Source: Desulfobacteraceae bacterium UBA2174 (GTDB taxonomy: Bacteria; Desulfobacterota; Desulfobacteria; Desulfobacterales; UBA2174). From it: 64,000 nucleotides of DNA. The notes below the pieces were generated by a model that saw nothing but the letters and a program-made list of their open reading frames with translations, ran no database searches and was not told the origin of the DNA. Positions 1 through 9,440 of this stretch are shown one piece after another. Where the stretch lies: positions 87,445 through 151,444 of the forward strand of contig DCWA01000022.1 of the NCBI GenBank assembly GCA_002327445.1, written 5' to 3'. The position numbers were made by a program, and so were the translations under genes. How positions within the stretch are numbered: the first letter of the stretch is position 1; each line of letters begins with the position of its first letter.

Positions 1-1
1 G

Positions 2-1861
2 CTCGAATCCCACGCCCAGGATACGGCGACTTTTCTCGGCTTGTCCATCTCCCAGCAGATCCAGGATCTGAAAAAGGACCTCCCCGTCGCGGAAACCATG
101 ATCGGCGCGGTTTTCGACCGCGGTTACTACCGGGTGGTCAAACTGGTGGACATCCGGCAGCGGGTCCTCGTGGAACGGGAGCTGGAGGTCAAGATCGAGA
201 ACGTGCCGGATTGGTTCATCCGGATGTTCCCCCTGGAAACCCCCGAGGCTGGAGCCAATGTCATGGCCGGCTGGATGCAGGCCGGCACCCTGCTGGTGAA
301 AAGCCACCCGGGCTTCGCCTACCGCACCCTCTGGCAGGATGCGCTGCGCATGGCCTGGTGGTTTGCCGCCTGCGGCGCATTCGTGCTCATTTTCGGGGCG
401 GTCGGGCTTCGCCTGCTCCTGCGCCCCCTGGTGCGGGTCGAGCAGCAGGCTGAAGCGCTATGCCGCAAGGAGTATCGGCTTCAGGAACGCATTCCCCGGA
501 CCAAGGAGCTGCGTCGGGTGGTGGAAGTGATGAACCGCATGACGCGCAAGGTCAAGGAGATGTTCCAGGAGCAGGCCGCCCTGGCCGAAGAGATCCGCAA
601 GGAATCCTACAGCGATGCCGTCACCGGCCTGGGAAACCGGCGCTACTTCGCCGGCCAGGTCGAAGCCCAGCTCCAAGGGCGGGTGAGCGATGCCAGGGGC
701 GTTCTCCTGTTGGTGCAGATCCGCAATCTGGAGATGGTGAACCGGGAAATGGGAATGGCGGCCGGAGATGCGCTGCTCCAAAGAGCGGCCACCATGATCC
801 GTGAAGCCGCCGAGGCCCATGGACAGGCGGTGCTGGCGCGCCTGACCGGCGCCGATTTCGGGCTGTATCTGCCCGATACCCCGGGCTGGGTCGCGGAAAC
901 CCTGTCCAGCGGCATCACCGACCGGCTAAGCGGCCTCTTTACCGAGGGGGTTGCCCCGGAGGGGGATGTCGGACGCGTGGGCGCCGCCACCCATGAAACG
1001 ACAGTAAGCCTGGGACGCCTGCTGTCGGAGGCGGACCTGGCCTTGAGAACCGCGGCCCGCTCCGGTCCCAATGCCTGGCATGCGCGTGCCGTTGCCAGGG
1101 AAAACGCCGGCACTCCCCAAGGTGAGCAGCAGTGGAAACTCGCCCTCGAACAGGCGCTGGAAGCGAACCGGATCCGGCTTTTTGCCCAGACGGTAGCATC
1201 CACCAAGGACCGGCAGCAGAAGCTCCACCTGGAACTGTTCTCGAGGATCGTCCAGGAAGACGGCGCCTTGATCAACGCCGGGATTTTCCTCCCCTTCGCC
1301 GAGCATCTCGATCTGGTGGCAAAACTCGACCGTCAGGTGCTGGAACTGGTCGGACGCCTGGATGCCGCACGCCTGGGCGTGACGTGGGTGGCGGTGAACC
1401 TGTCTCCGTCATCGCTGCGCGACGAAGGTTTCCACCAGTGGGTGGGGTCCTTTCTGGACCAGCTGCCGAAGGCATGCCCGCGCATCATTTTCGAGTTCCC
1501 GGAATTCGGCGCGGTCCGGCATCTCGATCTCGTCCAGGAATTCCGGGGGCGCGCCGAGAGCCGGGGGCATGCCATCGGTTTGGACCACTATGGCCGGGGT
1601 TTTTCAAACCTCGGCTACTTGCAGGCTCTGCGCCCCGAGTATGTCAAGATCGACCGGGCCTATACCGCCGAACTCAAGGACGAGCGGGGCGACAGCCGGT
1701 TTTTCATCAGTTCTCTCAGCGGCGTGGCCCACAGCATCGACATCGCGGTGATCGCCGAGGGAGTGGAGACGGAAGGGCAACTGGAGATTCTTGAAGGGCT
1801 TCCCGTCGACGGGATCCAGGGCTACCTGATTGACACGCCCAAGCCCCTGGAAGAGGCGTAG
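2..1861 (+). CDS. lapD: LapD-like c-di-GMP receptor (5' partial)
   Basis: Inner-membrane receptor that binds cyclic di-GMP inside the cell and controls the periplasmic protease LapG, so that surface adhesin is kept or released. The reading frame is open to the left window edge, so the N-terminus and first membrane helix are missing. Visible parts in order are the end of the periplasmic LapD/MoxY-type domain (VFDRGYYRVVKLVD), a membrane helix (AWWFAACGAFVLIFGAVGL), a HAMP-like linker, a GGDEF domain with the degenerate motif GADFG and an EAL domain in which the motif reads LELFSR. Loss of both catalytic motifs is the hallmark of LapD receptors rather than of cyclases or phosphodiesterases. The type I secretion genes just downstream support the assignment. 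LapG itself is not in the window and may lie upstream. Confidence 0.85.
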   Translation, partial: LESHAQDTATFLGLSISQQIQDLKKDLPVAETMIGAVFDRGYYRVVKLVDIRQRVLVERELEVKIENVPDWFIRMFPLETPEAGANVMAGWMQAGTLLVKSHPGFAYRTLWQDALRMAWWFAACGAFVLIFGAVGLRLLLRPLVRVEQQAEALCRKEYRLQERIPRTKELRRVVEVMNRMTRKVKEMFQEQAALAEEIRKESYSDAVTGLGNRRYFAGQVEAQLQGRVSDARGVLLLVQIRNLEMVNREMGMAAGDALLQRAATMIREAAEAHGQAVLARLTGADFGLYLPDTPGWVAETLSSGITDRLSGLFTEGVAPEGDVGRVGAATHETTVSLGRLLSEADLALRTAARSGPNAWHARAVARENAGTPQGEQQWKLALEQALEANRIRLFAQTVASTKDRQQKLHLELFSRIVQEDGALINAGIFLPFAEHLDLVAKLDRQVLELVGRLDAARLGVTWVAVNLSPSSLRDEGFHQWVGSFLDQLPKACPRIIFEFPEFGAVRHLDLVQEFRGRAESRGHAIGLDHYGRGFSNLGYLQALRPEYVKIDRAYTAELKDERGDSRFFISSLSGVAHSIDIAVIAEGVETEGQLEILEGLPVDGIQGYLIDTPKPLEEA

Positions 1862-1874
1862 AGACAACTTCGGG

Positions 1875-2210
1875 TCAAAGAATTTCGTCCACCATCAGGC
1901 CGGGGTCGACCATTTTTGCACGGATTCTTTGACGAGCGGTGATTTTTTTCTGGACCTGCTCCGGCAGGTCGGTGAAGCGGATGACTTTCTTGTCGATCAA
2001 TACGTCGATCAGGTCCTCGATGGCCCGCACCAGGCCGGCGTCGGTCAGCGTCAGCAGGGACCGCACATCGGCCGGGTCCTGGACGGAGTCGAGAAATTCG
2101 ATCACCTCGTCGTCGATGCCGGGCTTGATCTCGGTGGCGGTGGCGGTTCTGTTTCTGGCGATCGCAACGATCCTGCCGTCCGGGTCGCGTTCGACGTAAA
2201 CCATGAACAT
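1875..2210 (-). CDS. Small conserved protein ('tryptophan synthase subunit beta-like' family)
   Basis: A 111-residue soluble protein without signal peptide or membrane segment. It begins with a short strand region (MVYVERDPDGRIVAIAR) and continues with an acidic helical part containing the block EDLIDVLIDKKVIRFTDLP. Proteins with this block are often found next to type I secretion and Lap genes and are misleadingly named tryptophan synthase beta-like; no PLP-binding features are visible. The start is set by GGAGACA directly before ATG. It lies between lapD and the transporter gene on the opposite strand. Its function is unknown, and I recognise only the family pattern. Confidence 0.7.
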   Translation of the reverse strand: MFMVYVERDPDGRIVAIARNRTATATEIKPGIDDEVIEFLDSVQDPADVRSLLTLTDAGLVRAIEDLIDVLIDKKVIRFTDLPEQVQKKITARQRIRAKMVDPGLMVDEIL

Positions 2211-2314
2211 TGTCTCCTGTGGGGATAGAGGTTGGCGTTTTTTAACACCATTTTTCTTTCTTTACCAATAGAAACGATCGACTTCAGAAGCGACGACAGC
2301 CCAGATCGGATCAT

Positions 2315-4485
2315 ATGGAAAACCATCCGGACCCTCTTTCTACATCACCGAAACCCCTCGCTGTTTCCCCGGCCGTGGAAACCCGGGAGGACCCGCTGCT
2401 GGATGCCCTGGTGTACCTGGCGCGTTTACATGGCCGGACAGCTTCCCGGACGGCCCTGGTGGCCGGTCTGCCGCTGGTGCAAAACCGCCTCACTGTCGAA
2501 CTGTTCGCCCGCGCCGCCGAACGGGCAGACCTGGCCGCCAGTGTGGTCAAGCGCCCGCTGCGGAAGATTTCCGACCTGCTCCTGCCTGCGCTGCTGCTGG
2601 AGGACCGGCAGGTCGGCGTCCTGGTGGAGAGGAACGACGGCAGCGCCAAGCTGCTGCTGCCGGAAACCGGTATGGGGGAGCAGGAAGTTTCCGCCGATGC
2701 GCTGGAAAAGATGTACACCGGTTACAGCATTTTCGTGCGCCCCAGGTTCCGGCCGGAGCGCAATCCACTGGAAGAACCCGGCCACCCGGGCACGCGGACC
2801 TGGTTCTGGGGGACCCTTTTCAAGTCCTGGCGCATCTACCGGGACGTCTTTCTGGCCAGTTTTCTCATCAATCTCTTCGGCCTGGCCTGCCCTTTCTTCG
2901 TTCTCAACGTCTACGACCGGGTCATCCCCAACAATGCCGTCGAGACCCTATGGGTGCTGGCCATCGGCATTACCGTGATCTACGTGTTCGCCCTGGTCAT
3001 GCGGGCCCTGCTGGGCTATTTCGTCGACGAGGCCGGAAAGAAGGCCGACCTGCGCCTGTCCTCCATGCTGATGCAGAAGGTGCTCGGGCTGCGAATGGAG
3101 GTGCGCCCCAAGTCCATCGGCTCCTTTTCCAAAAATTTGCAGGAGTTCGAGAGCATCCGCGATTTCATCACCTCCTTTTCCATCACCGCCCTCATCGACC
3201 TGCCCTTCGTGGGCCTGGGGCTTTTTGTGATCTGGTACCTGGCCAAGGACATCGTGTTGATCCACATCGGGGCCATTTTGCTGCTGCTGATCTACGCCGT
3301 CATCATCCAGGGGCCGCTGCGCAAGGCGGTGGCCAACACCTTTGCGGCCTCGGCGCAGAAAAACGCCCTGCTGGTGGAAGGACTCTCCGGGCTGGAAGCC
3401 GTCAAGATGCTCGGCGCCGAAAGCCAGGTGCAGCGCGCCTGGGAAGAGGCCGTGGCCTACATCGCCCGCTGGAGCGTCCGCTCGCGGCTGCTTTCTTCAT
3501 CGGTGAGCCATTTTTCTTTCTTCATCCAGAGTATGGTCGTGGTGGCGGTGGTAGTGGCCGGCGTCTACAAGATCGCCGAGGGACTGCTCAGCACCGGTGG
3601 CTTGATCGCCCTGGTGATTCTGTCCCGCCAGGCGGTGGCGCCCATGGCCCAGGTGGTCAACCTCGCCACCCGCTACCACCGGGCCCAGGCGGCCTTGAAA
3701 TCCCTCAACAGCATCATGGAACTTCCCGTGGAGCGGCCGGCGGAGAAGAGCTTCCTGCACCGAACCGGCTTCCAGGGCGCCATCGGGGTCAAGAATCTCA
3801 CTTTCGCCTACCCCGGGCAGGCGATCAACATCATCAACGACATCACGCTGGACATCGCCGCCGGCGAGAAGGTGGGGATCATTGGCCCCATCGGCTCGGG
3901 CAAGACCACCCTGGGGAAGCTGGTCCTCGGGCTCTATGAGCCCACCGGCGGCATGGTGAGCATGGACGGCACCGACATCCGGCAGATCGATCCGGCCGAG
4001 CTGCGCCGTTTCATCGGCTACGTCCCCCAGGACATCATGCTCTTCCGGGGCAGCGTGCGGGACAACATCACCATCGGCACCCGCGACGTGGACGACGCCC
4101 AGATCATGAATTCCGCCAGGGTCGCCGTCGTGGACCGGTTCGTCCAGAAAAACCCCATGGGCTATGACATGGAGGTGGAAGAGGGGGCAGGGGCATCTCC
4201 GGCGGCCAGCGCCAGTGCATCGTCCTGGCCCGGGCCTTGCTGATGGACCCGCCGGTGCTGGTGCTTGACGAGCCCACGAGCAACATGGATAACAGAACGG
4301 AAATGGTGCTGAAACAGAACCTGGCCCGGATCATCAAGGACAAGACCCTGCTGCTGATCACCCATCGGGCTTCCCTGCTCGAAATGGTGGATCGCCTCAT
4401 CGTGGTGGACAGCGGCGCCGTGGTGGCCGATGGGCCGAAGGCGTCGGTCCTGGAAGCGCTCAAGAGCGGTCAGCTCAAGCTGTAG
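2315..4485 (+). pseudogene. lapB: Type I secretion ABC transporter LapB-like, frameshifted
   Basis: Inner-membrane ABC exporter of the type I secretion system that would export the retention-module adhesin encoded nearby. It has an N-terminal C39-like domain with no catalytic Cys (typical of LapB/HlyB), six membrane helices from about residue 170 to 440 and an ATPase domain with Walker A GPIGSGKTT near residue 525. At about 4183-4190 one base is missing from a run of G: the first frame drifts into EEGAGASPA, while the next frame gives RGISGGQRQC, Walker B VLVLDEPTSNMD and the H-loop LLITHRAS, ending at 4485. Both halves align end to end, so this was one gene of about 723 residues. Either it is a real frameshift that removes the ABC signature, or a sequencing slip in the homopolymer. 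LapC follows 16 bases later. Confidence 0.85.
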
Positions 4486-4501
4486 ACGGGAGGAAGACAA
4501 A

Positions 4502-5863
4502 TTGGGCGCGAACAACGAAAAACGCAAGAACCCCGAACTTTTCTACCGCATGCCGGCGGCGGACGTGGAACTGGCCGATGACATCCGCGCGTCCATCCTG
4601 GCCCAGTCGCCGCGGGGCGGGCGGGCGATTCTTTATGTCGTGGCGGTTTTTGTGGTCCTGTTTTTCTATTGGGCCTCGGTGTCGGAAATCGAGGAGGTGA
4701 CCCGCGGAGACGGCAAGGTCATTCCCTCGGGCCAAATCCAGGTGGTGCAGAACCTGGAAGGCGGGATTCTGTCGGAGGTTCTCGTCGGTGTGGGCGACAT
4801 GGTCAAGAAGGACCAGCTCCTGCTGCGCATCGACGAAAAGCGTTTCTCGTCCTCCTTTCAGCAGAACCGGGTCAAGTATCTGTCCTTTCTGGCCAAGGCG
4901 GCGCGGCTGCGGGCCGAAGCCAGCGGCGAAAGTTTCGAGGTCCCTGAAGAGGTCGTCAAGGAGATGCCCGAAATCGCGCGGCGGGAGCGGGAACTCTACC
5001 AGACGCGGATGCGCGAGTTCGATTCGAGCCGGGCCATCCGTCGGGAGCAGATCGCCCAGCGGCGGCAGGAGATCCGGGAGCTCAACACCCGGGTATCCGA
5101 GCTGAGCCGTACCCGGGAGCTGATCCGGAAGGAGCTGAATCTGACCCGGCCCCTGGTGGGCCAGGGGGCCGCCAGCGAGGTGGAGGTGCTGCGCCTGGAA
5201 CGCCAGGCCAGCGAGATGGCCGGTGACATGGCCACCACGCGGGATGCGATCCCCCGGGCCGCTTCCAAGCTCCAGGAGGCCCAGCTCGCCCTGGACGAGG
5301 TGACGTTGAAATTTTCCAACGAGGCCAAGGCCGAGTTGAACGATACGCTGGCGCAACTGGAGGAATTCTCCGCCAATGCCATCGCCCTGGAGGATCGCCT
5401 CCAGCGGACCGCGGTGCGCTCGCCGGTCAACGGCACCATCAACCGCATCCTGGTCAACACGGTGGGCGGGGTGATCCAACCGGGCATGGACCTCATCGAG
5501 ATCGTACCCATGGATGACACCCTTCTGGTAGAGGCGCGCATCAAGCCGCAGGACATCGCCTTTTTGGGGCCCAACCAGAAGGCCAAGGTCAAGTTCACCG
5601 CCTACGATTTCACCATCTACGGGGGCCTTGACGCCGAGCTGGAACACATCAGCGCCGACAGCATCACCGATGACAAGGGCAACAGCTTCTACCTGGTCAA
5701 CGTCCGCACCCAGAAGAACCATCTCGGCAGCGAAGGCGATCCCTTGCCCATCATCCCGGGGATGGTGGCCACGGTGGATATTCTCACCGGCCAGAAGACG
5801 ATACTTTCCTATCTTCTCAAACCGGTTCTCAGGGCCAAGTACATGGCCCTGAGAGAGAGATGA
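4502..5863 (+). CDS. lapC: HlyD-family membrane fusion protein LapC-like
   Basis: Periplasmic adaptor of the type I secretion system, linking the ABC exporter to an outer-membrane TolC-type channel. The protein is about 453 residues, normal for the family. It has a cytoplasmic N-terminus, one membrane helix (AILYVVAVFVVLFFYWASV), a lipoyl-like half (GGILSEVLVGVGDMVKKDQ), a long coiled-coil region rich in Arg and Glu, the second lipoyl half (VRSPVNGTINRI) and a C-terminal beta-barrel. The start chosen is TTG at 4502 because GGGAGG lies 8 bases upstream; the longer open frame back to 4430 overlaps the transporter gene and is unlikely. It is intact, unlike the transporter before it, and the next gene starts 3 bases after its stop. 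Confidence 0.88.
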   Translation: MGANNEKRKNPELFYRMPAADVELADDIRASILAQSPRGGRAILYVVAVFVVLFFYWASVSEIEEVTRGDGKVIPSGQIQVVQNLEGGILSEVLVGVGDMVKKDQLLLRIDEKRFSSSFQQNRVKYLSFLAKAARLRAEASGESFEVPEEVVKEMPEIARRERELYQTRMREFDSSRAIRREQIAQRRQEIRELNTRVSELSRTRELIRKELNLTRPLVGQGAASEVEVLRLERQASEMAGDMATTRDAIPRAASKLQEAQLALDEVTLKFSNEAKAELNDTLAQLEEFSANAIALEDRLQRTAVRSPVNGTINRILVNTVGGVIQPGMDLIEIVPMDDTLLVEARIKPQDIAFLGPNQKAKVKFTAYDFTIYGGLDAELEHISADSITDDKGNSFYLVNVRTQKNHLGSEGDPLPIIPGMVATVDILTGQKTILSYLLKPVLRAKYMALRER

Positions 5864-5866
5864 TCG

Positions 5867-6493
5867 ATGCGCATCCTACTGAGCAGTGCCAACCGCGCCG
5901 TGATCAAGAGATGGACCGGGCACCTGTCGGACACCTATCCGGTGGCGTCGGTTTCCTCCCTGCGCGAGCTGCAGGGGCGTTGCACCGAGGGAGGATTCGA
6001 CCTCGTTTTGGTGCACCGCGGTCTAGTGGACCGGGAGGGGTTTTCCGAGTTGTTGGGCCAATGCGCCGGCACCCGCTTTTTCCTGCTCTCCGACCGGCCC
6101 GACGAGATCGAAGGGCTCGAGTTTCTGAAACAGGGTATCGTGGGTTACGCCAATGCCTACATCGGCCGTGAGCGCCTGCTGGAGGCGATTCGCAGCATCT
6201 CCAACGGGTCGGTCTGGGTGGGGCAGAAAGTGATCCAACTGCTCATCGCCGAGGCCCGGGCGCGGGCCAAGGAGCAAGACCCCGCCGAAGCGGACCGGCA
6301 GAACAGGCTCGCAAGCCTCACCGCCCGCGAGCAGGAGATCGCGCGAAAAGTCGCCGAGGGCCGCGCCAACCTGGATATCGCCGCGGATCTGAACATTACC
6401 GAGCGGACCGTCAAGGCCCACCTGACGTCCATTTACGAAAAGACCGGCATCGCCAGCCGGCTGAGTCTGGCGTTGCTGGTGAACCAGGGGTGA
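5867..6493 (+). CDS. LuxR/NarL-type response regulator without the usual Asp
   Basis: Probable DNA-binding regulator of 208 residues. The N-terminal 120 residues resemble a receiver fold (MRILLSSAN, FDLVLVHRGLVD, TRFFLLSD), but the normal phospho-acceptor Asp at the end of the third strand is replaced in VLVHRG, so it may act independently of phosphorylation. The C-terminal part is a clear LuxR helix-turn-helix (LTAREQEIARKVAEG, ITERTVKAHLTSIYEKTG). It begins 3 bases after lapC and so is probably cotranscribed with the secretion genes. A strong terminator overlaps its stop codon. Target genes are unknown; the convergent adhesin gene or the operon itself are natural candidates. Confidence 0.8.
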   Translation: MRILLSSANRAVIKRWTGHLSDTYPVASVSSLRELQGRCTEGGFDLVLVHRGLVDREGFSELLGQCAGTRFFLLSDRPDEIEGLEFLKQGIVGYANAYIGRERLLEAIRSISNGSVWVGQKVIQLLIAEARARAKEQDPAEADRQNRLASLTAREQEIARKVAEGRANLDIAADLNITERTVKAHLTSIYEKTGIASRLSLALLVNQG

Positions 6494-6535
6494 GGTCTTG
6501 CTCGTTTCCTGAAAAAACGGGCAAGACCTGCTTTT
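6493..6535 (+). terminator. Rho-independent terminator after the lap operon
   Basis: The arms AGGTCTTGC and GCAAGACCT are perfect complements, extended inward by a T-G pair and CGTTT/AAACG around a short loop, and followed by GCTTTT on the plus strand. It begins within the stop codon of the LuxR-type gene. On the minus strand there is no T run, so it would mainly stop plus-strand transcription before it enters the convergent adhesin gene. Confidence 0.85.
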
Positions 6536-6558
6536 GTGAGAAAACCATATTAGAATGT

Positions 6559-8748
6559 TCAAACATCAGTATCGTCGTCGAGCAGGGTAGATGAGTCGAT
6601 TGTCAGGTATGCAGTGTCAAAATCTCCGTCTGTATCCGAAATGGTGTATTCAAAAACATCTTCACCGACCACGTCGAATTCAATTTTTGAGATGGCAATT
6701 CCTTGGTTGGTTGCTGAATCGGTGATGATCAAATAACGGAATTCCTCTGCAGTTTCAACGGCCATGGGTTGATGAACGCCGTTTTTAAATGAGCCGGTGA
6801 AATCCCCTGAGGCGATTTCCTGTCCGGATTCATCATAAGCGCGCCAAGTGGCATCATCCCCTTGATTTTCGTTAAAGTTGCTCAGCTCAATACTGCATTT
6901 CGTAACATTGTTGCCGATATCGAAAAGAACCGCTTCGCCATTTTCAATAGTCCCAGGACCTCCCGTAATGCCGATACCAGATTTGCTTCCTTCGATCACC
7001 CCAAGATTCTGACCTGCCGTTGATAGGTTGAGCACCTCCATATCCAAGTCACCTGATTCTGTTAGGATGTCATTAAGGTTCAGGTAACCATAGAGTGATA
7101 TTGAGCTATCGGTGAAATTGCCTGTGTTCACGACGGTAGTGGTGTGCTGGTACGTGTAATCGCCGTCGCTCTCGATGATCAATTTTCCGTAATCCCCCTC
7201 GATGGCTTCGCCATCCGCATCCGGGGTAACCGAACTACTGCCATGAGTAACGCTTGTCACTGTTGTTGGATCCGCACCGAGATCATCTGCTCCCGAAAAG
7301 GAGGGAGCTTCACCGGTTATTACGTTGCCTCTATCGAAGCCATCCGTGTCGGTCTCATCGTAATCGTCCGCAGCATTTGGCGCAGTATCTCCAACATTGA
7401 TTTTGACCGTTGCCGGTTCTGATGCAAGTTCATCATTGTCTGTGACGTAGTAGTTAAAAGATGTCTGGATTGGATCACTGCTGAAGTGATCCAATTGGTT
7501 TGCAACGAAATATAATGTGTCGTTCGTGTATGCCGTTCCTGTGTCTGCAACGGTGGTACGCGCTGCATCAGTGTAAAGAGTTCCGTTTGTAGGTAGACTT
7601 GTCAGCGTGTAGGACGATACCGTGCCATCCGTATCCGTTCCAGAGAGTTGGATTTCTATAGTTGTCGCCTCTGGGCCGCTTGCGTTGACGGGAATTGCGG
7701 TTGGGGGCTGTGTTTGGGGTTGATCGTTGTCTTCGATGGTGGCCGTGGCGGTGTCGCTGTAAGTGTCTCCACCACTGCTGAGCGTCGCCGTCAGGCCGAA
7801 GGTCTCGTCGTTTTCGTCAATCATGTCATCGACTGTATCGGTCTTGAGCAGCAGCGTGGTGTCACCCTCGAGCACGCCGATGGCGCCGGTGACATCGTTC
7901 CAAGTGGTGCCACCGTCGTTGCTGTACTGGAAATGAGTCTCGTTGTAGTCCGCATTCACGGCCGTGCCGTCGGCCAGCACCAGTGTCACGGTACTGCCGG
8001 CGGCCGCATTTTCAATCGTCACGGTAAACTCGGCGTCCTGACCCTCGACGACCGCCACATCGGCCATTTCAACTGCTGGCGCCAGCCCTGGTTCCGGCTC
8101 CGGTTCCGCATCAGCCTCTGGTTGGGGTTGCAGCCCCGGCTCCAGTTCTGACTCGGCGGAAGGCGCTTCCGATTCGGTCGGAGGCGTTTCTGACCTGGCG
8201 GGAGGCGCTTCTGACTCGGAGGAAGGCGCGATTCCAGCCGCAGATAGGAGACCCTCTGGCGAAAAAGGCTCGACCGTGCCAGGATCCGCCGGGCCAATGG
8301 TTTCGGCGCCGCTGTCTGGGGCTACCTCGTTGGCTGTCAATGTGGCGACATAGACGGGATGCCCACCGCCGCTGTCCGCCGTGCCGCCGGCGGCCGGGGC
8401 TTCCAGCTCGATCTCGCCCTCGCCTTCAAGCAACGCCCGAATCTCTTCCACCTCGGCAGTGGCTTCGGCAACCTGCTCGGGGGTCGCACCGGCGTACACG
8501 TCCTCGTCGATGAGCACGTCGCTCATGCGGCCGATTTCGATCTGGGCCGGCGGAGGGCCGTCGAACATGATGGCCACGCTGCCGTCGCTCTCGGTCACGA
8601 TGCGGTCCATGGCAAAGACCGGGCTGTTGACCGCCAGGACTCGGACGGTGCCGTCCGGCGCAACGGCCTTCACCTTTCCGTAAAGGATAAAAACTTTGCC
8701 GACTACCGGGTTCATCGCGGGGCCGTGGGTATTTGCCGTTTCGGACAT
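6559..8748 (-). CDS. Retention-module (LapA-type) secreted protein, short, no RTX tail
   Basis: Candidate substrate of the adjacent type I system and LapD/LapG control. Residues 14-85 form a retention module (VGKVFILYGKVKAVAPDG onward), which in LapA plugs the outer-membrane channel. PAAG at 118-121 sits where LapG cuts LapA (TAAG). A proline/glutamate-rich linker (about 165-228), a Calx-beta domain (230-340), a cadherin-like repeat (350-450) and a VCBS-like region follow. The protein ends at residue 729 without RTX nonapeptides or an obvious C-terminal secretion domain, although LapA-type adhesins are usually thousands of residues long. The 3' half (about 6560-7650) is visibly richer in A/T than the rest, suggesting separate origin or a deletion fusion. 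AAAGGA precedes the ATG. Confidence 0.8.
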   Translation of the reverse strand: MSETANTHGPAMNPVVGKVFILYGKVKAVAPDGTVRVLAVNSPVFAMDRIVTESDGSVAIMFDGPPPAQIEIGRMSDVLIDEDVYAGATPEQVAEATAEVEEIRALLEGEGEIELEAPAAGGTADSGGGHPVYVATLTANEVAPDSGAETIGPADPGTVEPFSPEGLLSAAGIAPSSESEAPPARSETPPTESEAPSAESELEPGLQPQPEADAEPEPEPGLAPAVEMADVAVVEGQDAEFTVTIENAAAGSTVTLVLADGTAVNADYNETHFQYSNDGGTTWNDVTGAIGVLEGDTTLLLKTDTVDDMIDENDETFGLTATLSSGGDTYSDTATATIEDNDQPQTQPPTAIPVNASGPEATTIEIQLSGTDTDGTVSSYTLTSLPTNGTLYTDAARTTVADTGTAYTNDTLYFVANQLDHFSSDPIQTSFNYYVTDNDELASEPATVKINVGDTAPNAADDYDETDTDGFDRGNVITGEAPSFSGADDLGADPTTVTSVTHGSSSVTPDADGEAIEGDYGKLIIESDGDYTYQHTTTVVNTGNFTDSSISLYGYLNLNDILTESGDLDMEVLNLSTAGQNLGVIEGSKSGIGITGGPGTIENGEAVLFDIGNNVTKCSIELSNFNENQGDDATWRAYDESGQEIASGDFTGSFKNGVHQPMAVETAEEFRYLIITDSATNQGIAISKIEFDVVGEDVFEYTISDTDGDFDTAYLTIDSSTLLDDDTDV

Positions 8749-8758
8749 GCTCGTTTTC

Positions 8759-8785
8759 CTTTATATAATATATAAATTCTATATG
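8759..8785 (-). promoter_or_regulatory. AT-rich leader with possible -10 of the adhesin gene
   Basis: Directly upstream of the retention-module gene lies a stretch made almost only of A and T (reading TATATTATATAA on the minus strand), unlike the GC-rich surroundings. It contains TATAAT-like hexamers, but I could not find a convincing -35 box. A promoter here is inferred from position and composition only. Confidence 0.3.
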
Positions 8786-9012
8786 ATTTCAGTTTGATGG
8801 ATCGCGCCTATCATGTTTTGCGTTAAATCTACCATATTGCTTCAAGGCCGGCGCGTCTATTGTACTTTGGTACAGGTTTTTGCATTTTTCGGGACCTTTT
8901 GACCAGGTTTCGTAGCCGGTTATCCTGTGGCCCGGATTCTTAACTTGCACCTTTTCCGTGTCATCGCAAATGCATCCAGAAATCCGTGTTTTGGTAATGA
9001 AGGCGGCAGGTT

Positions 9013-9240
9013 GTGACAAATGAGAAGAGATCCCTCGTCGCGTCCGCTCCTCGGGATGACAGGGGGTACGCTTCGGAATGCCAGGGGGCGCTCCTCGGGA
9101 TGCCAACACCCTCCCGCTGTCATTCCGAGCGTCGGCGAGGAATCCGCAGTCGGGAATATGGCGGGAAGTGGCGGCAAATTCGGAAGAGATCCCTCGTCGC
9201 GTGCGCTCCTCGGGATGACAGGTGGGGATGTTTCGCAATG
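9013..9240. repeat. Dispersed REP-like repeats, three units
   Basis: Within the 692-base gene-free stretch 8749-9440 there are two units of the form AGATCCCTCGTCGC..CTCGGGATGACA (about 9026-9062 and 9187-9222) and one opposite unit TGTCATTCCGAGCG..GGAATC (about 9118-9150) with its GGGAA.A.GGCGGGAAG extension. The same family recurs at 11.1, 11.4 and 59.5 kb. Short open frames here only translate the repeat (peptides such as PSSRPLLGMTGG). The rest of the intergenic stretch shows no gene. Confidence 0.85.
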
Positions 9241-9372
9241 ACAGCGTTGAACGGTGGCCATCCCCAGCCGCTTCTGCAGGATTGGAGGCTCTGGCCCAAA
9301 CCCGAACCTCGCAACCGGAAATTTTGGATGCACCTCAGGCACCTTGAGAGCATAACGCGAGGCTATAGCGCG

Positions 9373-9399
9373 TTGACACCCCGTCGGGTGCCATAGTAG
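9373..9399 (+). promoter_or_regulatory. Possible promoter of nadE
   Basis: TTGACA at 9373-9378 and TAGTAG at 9394-9399 are separated by 15 bases, shorter than the usual 17. The position, 42 bases before the nadE start, is suitable. Weak support. Confidence 0.3.
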
Positions 9400-9440
9400 A
9401 GCAGGCGGCAACACTGCACAGCTGGTGAAAGGACGGCAGA

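Noticed and set aside
9013..9396. Short frames giving peptides such as DPSSRPLLGMTGG
   Set aside because: They translate the dispersed intergenic repeat, not a gene.
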